Below, piece by piece: positions 1-5,094 of a stretch of DNA of 5,094 nt. This DNA is from an uncultured Bacteroidales bacterium (GTDB lineage Bacteria > Bacteroidota > Bacteroidia > Bacteroidales > UBA932). The first letter of the stretch is position 1. Each line of letters starts with the position of its first letter. Location of the stretch: positions 1 through 5,094 of the forward strand of contig CAJGBW010000074.1 in the NCBI GenBank assembly GCA_904501835.1. The letters are read 5' to 3'. Below the pieces are notes generated by a model. The model searched no databases. It was not told the DNA's origin and saw only the letters and a program-made list of their open reading frames with translations. Both the position numbers and the translations under genes were made by a program.

Positions 1-1071
1 ATGGAATTTCAGGCAATGGGCGAATTGGAATACTACGTTATCGCCCCCGATGATGAAATGTTCCCTGCAACGGACCAAAAGGGCTACCACGAGTCTGCCC
101 CGTACGCCAAATTCAATGAATTCCGTACCCAATGTATGGCTCACATTGCCCAGGCCGGCGGTCAGATTAAATACGGACACTCTGAGGTGGGTAACTTCAC
201 CATCGACGGTAAAATTTACGAGCAGAACGAAATCGAGTTCCTTCCTGTAAACGCTGAGGACGCTGCAGACCAGTTGATGATTGCCAAATGGATTATCCGC
301 AACTTGGCTTTCCAATATGGTTTCGACATCACTTTCGCGCCGAAAATCACGACGGGCAAGGCCGGCTCCGGTCTCCACGTTCACATGCGCATCGTGAAAG
401 ACGGACAGAATCAAATGTTGGAAAACGGCGTGCTTTCCAAGACCGCCCGCACCGCCATTGCCGGTATGATGGAGTTGGCTCCTTCCATTACTGCTTTCGG
501 CAACACCAACCCGACTTCCTATTTCCGTTTGGTACCTCACCAGGAAGCCCCTACCAACATTTGCTGGGGCGACAGAAATCGCTCTGTTTTGGTACGTGTA
601 CCCCTCGGATGGGCTGCCAAGAGCGATATGTGTCAGATTGCCAACCCGCTTGAACCCCTCAGCAACTACGACACCACCCAGAAACAGACGGTGGAAATGC
701 GTTCACCCGACGGTTCTGCCGATTTGTATCAGTTGATTGCCGGTCTGGCTGTGGCTTGCCGCTATGGCTTTGAGATGGAAAACGCATTGGAAGTGGCAGA
801 AAAGACCTATGTCAATGTCAATATCCACAAGAAAGAGAACGAAGACAAACTCAACTCTTTGGCACAGCTTCCTGACAGCTGCGAGGCATCTGCCGATTGC
901 TTGGAGAAACAAAGAGCCATTTTTGAAAAATACAATGTGTTCTCTCCTGCTATGATTGACGGCATCATCAAGAAATTGCGTTCCTACAACGATAAGACGC
1001 TCAGAAGCGAGATTGATGGCAATCAAGAAGAAATGTTGAAATTGGTAGAACGCTACTTCCACTGTGGTTGA
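1..1071 (+). CDS. glnA: Glutamine synthetase type I, C-terminal portion (5' end outside window)
   Basis: Cytoplasmic enzyme joining ammonia to glutamate with ATP to make glutamine. The 356 visible residues begin inside the catalytic domain at the strand with paired metal-binding glutamates (ELEYY, E8 and E10). By alignment to the enteric enzyme, E62 and E77 (QNEIEF) are further metal ligands and H126 (GSGLHVH) is the active-site histidine. R176, E182, R194 and R199 (from RLVPHQEAP to RNRSVLVRVP) bind glutamate and ATP, and E232 with R234 lie in VEMRSPDGSADLY. The family is usually about 440-500 residues, so the N-terminal beta-grasp region and perhaps 100-150 residues lie upstream. The ATG at position 1 is therefore probably internal. 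The NLYDLP adenylylation-tyrosine motif of enteric enzymes is absent; LAQLPDS occupies that place. This suggests control by other means. The stop is TGA, and the transporter gene follows after 21 bp. Family is certain; the symbol is by family only. Confidence 0.95.
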   Translation: MEFQAMGELEYYVIAPDDEMFPATDQKGYHESAPYAKFNEFRTQCMAHIAQAGGQIKYGHSEVGNFTIDGKIYEQNEIEFLPVNAEDAADQLMIAKWIIRNLAFQYGFDITFAPKITTGKAGSGLHVHMRIVKDGQNQMLENGVLSKTARTAIAGMMELAPSITAFGNTNPTSYFRLVPHQEAPTNICWGDRNRSVLVRVPLGWAAKSDMCQIANPLEPLSNYDTTQKQTVEMRSPDGSADLYQLIAGLAVACRYGFEMENALEVAEKTYVNVNIHKKENEDKLNSLAQLPDSCEASADCLEKQRAIFEKYNVFSPAMIDGIIKKLRSYNDKTLRSEIDGNQEEMLKLVERYFHCG

Positions 1072-1092
1072 TGCCTTAAAGATTGATAGAAA

Positions 1093-2784
1093 ATGGATTT
1101 TGTTACCATTCTAAACGGAATTTTAACCTTGCTGGCGGGTATTGGAATTTTCCTGATTGCCTGTCAAATGATGAGTTCCAACTTGGAATCCGCCAGCTCA
1201 AGCAAACTTAAATCTCTATTCGCCAAAGCCTCTTCCAGCAAATTGTTGGGAGTGAGCATCGGTGCAGTCGGCACAGCCCTCATCCAAAGTTCGGGTGCCA
1301 CGACGGTGATGACCATCGGTTTTGTAAATGCCGGTATTATCTCACTCCATCAAGCTGCCACCCTTATTTATGGCGCGAATATCGGTACGACCGTTACGGC
1401 TCAAATTGTTGCCTTGGGTATGTTCGGAGGCGGAAATTCCATCTCCACCAGCGTACTTTTCTCGGCTCTCGCGGGCTTTGGTGCTTTCATGATGCTCTTC
1501 TCCAAGAGTAACAAATGGAAAACCACCGGAGGTATCCTGACAGGATTCGGAATGCTCTTCGTGGGACTTTCCCTGATGAGTGGCTCCATGGAGACTTTTG
1601 CCGAGCAAGATATTGTAAAGACCTTCCTGGCAAGCATCAGCAACCCCATCCTGTTGGTATTGATCGGTGCCATTCTGACCGCCATCATCCAAAGTTCATC
1701 CGTTATGACTTCCATTGCCCTTGCGATGGTAGTGACGGGGCTTATCTCTTTGGATCAAGGTATTTTGCTCACAATGGGTTCCAATATCGGTTCTTGCGTC
1801 GTGGCGATTATCGCCGGTATAACCAGTAGCATCAACGCGCGCAGAACAGCCATCATGCACCTTATCTTCAACTGTACGGGTGTCGCTATCTTTATGCTCG
1901 CCGGTTGGGTGATGTCGCTGGTATCGAACGGAAGCGTTGGCTTCGGCTCTCTGTTTGAAAGTGTATTCCCCGGTGTTCCGCAAGTACAGCTGGCTATGTT
2001 CCACACTTTCTTCAATGTTGTAACGGTGGTTTTCATGTTACCTCTGACCAATCTCTTGGTTACGGTCGCCATGAAATTAATCCCTGAAGAGACAGACAAG
2101 AAGGAGGGTACAAGACTTCAACTTCAATTTGTGAACGAAAACATTTTGAAGACTCCCCCTGTGGCAACCGAGCAGACCAAAAAGGAAATCTTGCGTATGG
2201 CGGCCTTGGCTATGGAAAATGTGGATCGCTCGTTGGAAATTATCAAGACGCTGAATTTTGATGAGCGAGAGCGTTTTGAGCAAGCCGAAAGCGAGTTGGA
2301 CTATCTCAATCTTGCATTGGTTGACTTTGTGGTACGCTTGTCAGACAAAGCCGGATTGAGTGAAAAAGACCACTTGTATTTGTCCACGACCCACCGCAGC
2401 GTGAGTGATTTGGAGCGTATCGGTGACTATGCTGAAAACATTATTGAATATGCCGAGACTTTGAAAGAGGCCCAACAGCGTTTCTCGGACAAGGCCATCA
2501 GCGAAATCAGCCACGTACAGGATTTGCTTCACAAACTCTACGACAAAGTAGTCTATGCTTACACCGAAGAGATTAAGTCTGAGGTGCAACTGGCCTACAA
2601 GATTGAAGAAAAGATTGACGAATACACCCAAATGATGGAAGGAAATCACATTCAGCGTTTGTCTGAAGGGGTTTGTACGCCGACGACGGGCGCGCAGTAT
2701 CTGTCTCTTGCTTCCAATCTGGAACGAATTGCAGACCACCTTATCAATGTAGTCAAGACGGTCCGCACATTTGCCGAGGTATAA
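1093..2784 (+). CDS. Na+/phosphate cotransporter family protein with C-terminal PhoU-like domain
   Basis: Inner-membrane phosphate transporter of the NptA/YjbB type, 563 residues, close to the usual length for fused members. Residues 1-330 are strongly hydrophobic and hold the inverted duplication typical of the family. Repeat one has QSSGATT (65-71) and GANIGTT (94-100); repeat two has QSSSVMT (200-206) and GSNIGS (229-234). The QSS motifs are the expected substrate/sodium-binding turns. Residues about 355-560 form a soluble helical PhoU-like domain with paired metal-binding-type motifs, DLERIGDYAENI (439-450) and SNLERIADHLINV (541-553). E. coli YjbB, with the same architecture, is linked to phosphate export, so direction cannot be read from sequence. 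The ATG at 1093 gives a hydrophobic N-terminus with no competing start nearby. The 21-bp gap from the glutamine synthetase has no terminator or TAnnTTTG element, suggesting co-transcription. A strong terminator follows. Confidence 0.93.
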   Translation: MDFVTILNGILTLLAGIGIFLIACQMMSSNLESASSSKLKSLFAKASSSKLLGVSIGAVGTALIQSSGATTVMTIGFVNAGIISLHQAATLIYGANIGTTVTAQIVALGMFGGGNSISTSVLFSALAGFGAFMMLFSKSNKWKTTGGILTGFGMLFVGLSLMSGSMETFAEQDIVKTFLASISNPILLVLIGAILTAIIQSSSVMTSIALAMVVTGLISLDQGILLTMGSNIGSCVVAIIAGITSSINARRTAIMHLIFNCTGVAIFMLAGWVMSLVSNGSVGFGSLFESVFPGVPQVQLAMFHTFFNVVTVVFMLPLTNLLVTVAMKLIPEETDKKEGTRLQLQFVNENILKTPPVATEQTKKEILRMAALAMENVDRSLEIIKTLNFDERERFEQAESELDYLNLALVDFVVRLSDKAGLSEKDHLYLSTTHRSVSDLERIGDYAENIIEYAETLKEAQQRFSDKAISEISHVQDLLHKLYDKVVYAYTEEIKSEVQLAYKIEEKIDEYTQMMEGNHIQRLSEGVCTPTTGAQYLSLASNLERIADHLINVVKTVRTFAEV

Positions 2785-2826
2785 TCGGGTATTACAGAAG
2801 CGGAAATTATTCCTTACAATAGACTG

Positions 2827-2864
2827 CGGGAACAGGTTATTAAGACTTGTTCCCGTTGTTTTTT
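2827..2864 (+). terminator. Rho-independent terminator after the Na+/phosphate transporter gene
   Basis: An 11-bp stem pairs 2827-2837 (CGGGAACAGGT) with 2845-2855 (ACTTGTTCCCG). It has one G.U wobble (2835 with 2847) and a 7-nt loop, and is followed at once by the T-rich tract TTGTTTTTT (2856-2864). It lies 42 bp past the stop of the + strand transporter and 8 bp past the end of the convergent MATE gene. On the - strand the hairpin is preceded by the A-tract and not followed by a T-run, so it should act mainly on + strand transcripts. Confidence 0.9.
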
Positions 2865-2872
2865 ACGGGCGG

Positions 2873-4204
2873 CTAATATCCGTAGCGACGACGGAATCTC
2901 AGCAAAAGGTAAGCGGAAACAAACAGCGACATGATTTCGGCGGCATTGACGGCCCACCAGATTCCTTCCGTCCCCATCAGGACGGGCAAAAGGAAGACAA
3001 AACCCAATTCAAACACCATAGATCGTACGAAAGATGCGATGGCGGAAATTTTACCATTATTGAGGGCTGTAAACCAAGCGGATACAAAGATATTCAATCC
3101 GGCTATCACAAAACTCAACATATATAAATGAATCGCGTGGGTAGTCAGACTCATGAGTTCGGAATCATAGCCAACAAAGATTCGAGCCACAAAAGGGGCG
3201 CTTGCTTCTGCCAGCACGGTCATCAAAACGCCGACAAACAGCATCAATATCACGGAATGACGAAGCAGGCTTTTGAGTTCGAGCCGGTTTTCAGCGCCAT
3301 AATGATAACCGATTACGGGGGTTACAGCAATGTTATATCCAAAAAAGACGGCGGCAAAGACATAGCCATAATAGAGTATCACGGAATAGGCTGCCACGCC
3401 GTTTTCTCCCAACATCCGGAGCAATTGGAGGTTGTAACAAATGGCGAGGATATTGAAAGAGATATTGCCGACAAACTCAGACAAACCGTTGCTACAAGCG
3501 GATAGAATGGGATTTTTCTCCAAGGGTGTGGAGCGAAAACGGAGTTGGGTGGTATTGCGTGATGAGGAGAAATACCACAAGGGGAAGAAGCCTCCGACAA
3601 AGCAGGCACTCATAGAGGCTAGTGCGGCGCCGGCCAATCCCCATCCGAATCCGACAATAAACAGGGCGTCCAGGCTCATATTGATCAGGGCGCAAGCGAT
3701 GGACATCACTGTTCCGAGTTGCGGCTTCTCTGCAGTCATATAGAGGGACTGAAAGGCCATCTGCAACATAAATCCGGGCAAGCCTATCGCGCAAATTCGG
3801 CCATAGATGACGCATTGTCGAAGCATCTCCCCTTCCGCACCCATCAGACGGGCTAGCGGCTCCATAAAGAGAAACAGGGGCACAGCCATCATAAGGGCCA
3901 GAACCAGCGTAAAGCGTATGAGCATGCTGAAATAGCGATTGGCGTTCTCCTTATCTCCTTGTCCGAGCGTCATGGATACCAAAGCGCTGCCTCCGGTACC
4001 TATCATCAAACCGAGGGCACCAATCACCATAATGGGTGGCCAGATGACGTTCAGGGCGGCAAAAGCGGTAGTTCCGACAAAATTGGAAACAAAGAGTCCG
4101 TCCACGATGCTGTATATGCCTCCGACCAACATCATGGCTATCGCCGGCAGGGAAGACCCGACCAGTTTTCTATATCCGTAGTGTCCTGATAGTTCTATTT
4201 TCAT
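2873..4204 (-). CDS. MATE family multidrug/cation antiporter
   Basis: Inner-membrane exporter of the multidrug and toxic compound extrusion family, expected to expel cationic drugs or metabolites in exchange for Na+ or H+. Its 443 residues fit the family's usual 440-460, with about twelve hydrophobic segments in two pseudo-symmetric halves. The N-half has the characteristic IYSIVDGLFVSNFVG (30-44) and a glycine-rich MIGTGGSALVS stretch (67-77) followed by LGQGDKENANR. The C-half has SNGLSEFVGNISFNILAICY (238-257) and TPVIGYHYGAENR (295-307), matching the family's QPIISYNYGA-type motif. The protein ends in basic RFRRRYGY. This pattern is nearest the MepA/DinF-like branch; substrate cannot be predicted. 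I chose the ATG at 4204 over an in-frame TTG at 4216, because the TTG overlaps the -7 promoter element and MKIELSGHYGYRKL is a natural start. The gene is divergent from the small membrane protein gene and convergent with the phosphate transporter. It has no obvious terminator of its own and no neighbouring regulator in view. Confidence 0.93.
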   Translation of the reverse strand: MKIELSGHYGYRKLVGSSLPAIAMMLVGGIYSIVDGLFVSNFVGTTAFAALNVIWPPIMVIGALGLMIGTGGSALVSMTLGQGDKENANRYFSMLIRFTLVLALMMAVPLFLFMEPLARLMGAEGEMLRQCVIYGRICAIGLPGFMLQMAFQSLYMTAEKPQLGTVMSIACALINMSLDALFIVGFGWGLAGAALASMSACFVGGFFPLWYFSSSRNTTQLRFRSTPLEKNPILSACSNGLSEFVGNISFNILAICYNLQLLRMLGENGVAAYSVILYYGYVFAAVFFGYNIAVTPVIGYHYGAENRLELKSLLRHSVILMLFVGVLMTVLAEASAPFVARIFVGYDSELMSLTTHAIHLYMLSFVIAGLNIFVSAWFTALNNGKISAIASFVRSMVFELGFVFLLPVLMGTEGIWWAVNAAEIMSLFVSAYLLLRFRRRYGY

Positions 4205-4213
4205 AAGGGGCGG

Positions 4214-4221
4214 CAAAGATA
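4214..4221 (-). promoter_or_regulatory. Bacteroidetes -7 promoter element (TATCTTTG) for the MATE gene
   Basis: Read on the - strand, TATCTTTG matches the Bacteroidetes primary-sigma -7 consensus TAnnTTTG exactly. It lies 9 bp before the ATG at 4204, implying a very short 5' leader of a few bases at most. No clear TTTG/TTG -33 element stands at the usual 19-21 bp spacing further upstream, so the assignment rests on the -7 box and its placement. Confidence 0.65.
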
Positions 4222-4245
4222 CGCCATTTTTTGGTAATAGCTATT

Positions 4246-4268
4246 TTATAATCCTCAAATTATTATAA
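4246..4268. repeat. 7-bp inverted repeat in the divergent promoter region
   Basis: TTATAAT (4246-4252) and its exact reverse complement ATTATAA (4262-4268) are separated by 9 bases. The right arm overlaps the first three bases of the forward -7 element. The arrangement is compatible with an operator for a dimeric regulator, but the sequence is very AT-rich and such a repeat can arise by chance. No regulator gene lies in the window. Confidence 0.4.
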
Positions 4269-4273
4269 CTTTG
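4266..4273 (+). promoter_or_regulatory. Bacteroidetes -7 promoter element (TAACTTTG) for the PH-like protein gene
   Basis: TAACTTTG matches TAnnTTTG and ends 5 bp before the ATG at 4279. If it is used, transcription would begin at or almost at the start codon, giving a leaderless or near-leaderless mRNA. No convincing -33 TTTG is seen at standard spacing. The upstream DNA is AT-rich and carries the inverted repeat. Confidence 0.6.
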
Positions 4274-4278
4274 CCTTG

Positions 4279-4617
4279 ATGAATAACGTTGGAATCATTT
4301 TGATTATTTTGGGCATAATGTTGCTCATTTGTGGCTCGCTTCCGATGGAGAACAAGGTGGAAGATAATAAACTCATTGTAAAGTATATTATCGGTAAAAA
4401 TATCATTGATTTATCTCAGGCGGTCTTTCTGCCGATTCCGGAAGAATGTAACGGTAAACTGATTCGCGTGGGTGGCACCAGCATTGGCAAGAAGCGCAGC
4501 GGCTACTTTAGGAGTCGCAACAGCGGCAACAAATACCAGCTTTTCATAAGCGGCAAGGGTAAGAAATCCTATTTTGAAATTGGAGACGAGCGCTACCTCG
4601 TGGACGGCATTGAGTAA
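4279..4617 (+). CDS. Small single-pass membrane protein with probable bacterial PH-like domain
   Basis: A 112-residue protein of unknown function. Residues 4-21 (VGIILIILGIMLLICGSL) form one transmembrane segment or uncleaved anchor. About 90 polar residues follow, with alternating hydrophobic strands: KLIVKYII, AVFLPIP, YQLFISG and SYFEIGDERYLVDG. The GGTSIGKKRSGYF stretch (65-77) resembles the conserved G-T-S-x-G-x-x-(R/K)-x-G-x-F turn of bacterial PH-like domains, which often sit on membrane anchors. That assignment is by pattern only. The side of the membrane is unclear because the flanks give no charge bias. The start is the ATG at 4279. An in-frame TTG directly before it (4276) adds one residue and is less likely. 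The ATG at 4318 would destroy the membrane segment. The gene is divergent from the MATE exporter and probably shares a transcript with the next gene, 54 bp downstream. Confidence 0.75.
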   Translation: MNNVGIILIILGIMLLICGSLPMENKVEDNKLIVKYIIGKNIIDLSQAVFLPIPEECNGKLIRVGGTSIGKKRSGYFRSRNSGNKYQLFISGKGKKSYFEIGDERYLVDGIE

Positions 4618-4653
4618 GGCGCACGGTGGGACGGCTTATGGGCGCACGGTGGG
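4618..4653 (+). repeat. Direct repeat of 13 bp between the two small membrane protein genes
   Basis: GGCGCACGGTGGG occurs at 4618-4630, immediately after the stop codon, and again at 4641-4653. The two perfect copies start 23 bp apart and are separated by ACGGCTTATG. They fill most of the 54-bp intergenic gap and are much richer in G+C than the gene before. No hairpin with a T-run is present, so this is not a terminator. The role is unknown; it may be a local duplication. Confidence 0.85.
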
Positions 4654-4671
4654 CGCGATGACATAAAACAG

Positions 4672-5094
4672 ATGAAAAAGAAACATTTATATATCGTTGC
4701 AGCGTTGCTTTGGGGGCTCCCGGGCGTGGATGTTTTCCTTAAAGGCATTTTGGCATACCGCGTACAGGCGGCCGAGGATTTGTGGTGGCTTTTGCTGATT
4801 AGTTTGGCTGTCATAACAGCTTTCTTTTTTATGTTCCGCAAAATCGTAGACCGTTATTCAGCCAGGATTGCCGCGCTGCCTTCGGAACAGAGCACTGCGC
4901 GGGTGCACATATGGCAGACCTTCCCTTTGCGTGGCTGGATTATGCTTGTCTGTATGATGGGGCTCGGCATTACCCTCAAACACCTCCCCGAAATCTTCGC
5001 CACCCTCTCGGACGCCGCCACTGGCTCCGCTGCCACCCTCAACAATTACCTCTCGACCTTTACCGCTTCCTTCTACTGCGGCCTCGGCCCCATG
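4672..5094 (+). CDS. Hypothetical multi-pass membrane protein (3' end outside window)
   Basis: An open frame of 141 codons with no stop before the window edge. It starts MKKKHLYIVAALLWGLPGVD. Four hydrophobic stretches are visible: residues about 6-28, 37-55, 88-104 and from about 120 to the edge (ending FYCGLGPM). A basic, charged linker (RKIVDRYSARIAALPSEQSTAR, from 56) lies between the second and third, so it probably faces the cytoplasm. This resembles short uncharacterised Bacteroidales membrane proteins with a late F-Y-x-G-L-G motif, but I cannot name a family and propose no function. The ATG at 4672 follows AT-rich sequence without a Shine-Dalgarno match, normal for Bacteroidetes, and precedes a typical MKKK basic start. 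There is no TAnnTTTG box in the preceding gap, so it is likely co-transcribed with the PH-like gene. The last third is conspicuously rich in C-ending codons. Confidence 0.7.
   Translation, partial: MKKKHLYIVAALLWGLPGVDVFLKGILAYRVQAAEDLWWLLLISLAVITAFFFMFRKIVDRYSARIAALPSEQSTARVHIWQTFPLRGWIMLVCMMGLGITLKHLPEIFATLSDAATGSAATLNNYLSTFTASFYCGLGPM

Noticed and set aside
1..3. ATG at the first base as the true start of glutamine synthetase
   Set aside because: The protein would begin inside the catalytic domain, directly before the metal-binding ELEYY strand, with no beta-grasp domain. A gene cut by the window edge explains this better than a truncated enzyme.
2341..2739. 132-codon open frame on the - strand opposite the PhoU-like domain
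   Set aside because: It is antisense to a confidently identified gene, has no family signature and no promoter or start context. It is best explained as a shadow of the + strand coding pattern.
2801..2812. Short palindrome GGAA-ATTA-TTCC downstream of the phosphate transporter, as a terminator for the MATE gene
   Set aside because: Only four pairs and no T-tract follow on either strand; it is too weak to support as a terminator.
3128..3505. 125-codon open frame on the + strand opposite the MATE gene
   Set aside because: Its composition is rich in His, Gln and Lys with no recognisable domain. It lies entirely antisense to a full-length MATE gene.
4214..4216. TTG at 4216 (-) as the MATE start codon
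   Set aside because: It lies inside the TATCTTTG promoter box and would add only MPPL before a good ATG start at 4204.
4638..4661. Seven-codon mini-ORF (MGARWAR) inside the direct-repeat region, a possible leader peptide
   Set aside because: It has no ribosome-binding context, no runs of a single regulatory amino acid and no attenuator hairpin after it. It arises from one copy of the repeat and looks incidental.

Overview
The window looks like chromosomal DNA from a member of the Bacteroidetes, most likely order Bacteroidales. Three things point there. The start-proximal promoter elements match the Bacteroidetes -7 consensus TAnnTTTG. No strong Shine-Dalgarno sequence stands before the genes. 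The proteins also read like Bacteroidales versions of their families. Genus cannot be decided by eye. I see no insertion sequence, phage gene, tRNA, rRNA or CRISPR array.

Layout. Positions 1-1071 (+) hold the C-terminal part of a type I glutamine synthetase cut by the window edge. It keeps most catalytic residues but lacks the usual adenylylation tyrosine motif. After 21 bp with no terminator comes a Na+/phosphate cotransporter family protein with a C-terminal PhoU-like domain (1093-2784, +). The pair is probably one transcript, closed by a strong intrinsic terminator at 2827-2864. A MATE-family multidrug exporter (2873-4204, -) converges on that terminator from the other side. Its start lies 74 bp from that of a divergent gene, and each start has its own TAnnTTTG element only 5-9 bp upstream.

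The right-hand unit (+) contains a 112-residue single-pass membrane protein with a probable bacterial PH-like domain (4279-4617). A short gap with a 13-bp direct repeat follows, then a multi-pass membrane protein of unknown function (4672 to beyond the window end). No promoter is visible between these two, so they are probably co-transcribed.

Functionally, the left part is housekeeping nitrogen assimilation and phosphate handling, and the middle is drug or metabolite export. The right part is a small uncharacterised membrane-protein pair, which is the least explained content. I do not see convincing evidence of a novel defence, mobile or RNA system. The points most worth a second look are the uncharacterised pair, the closely packed divergent promoters with an inverted repeat between them, the direct repeat, and an abrupt composition change near the right end.
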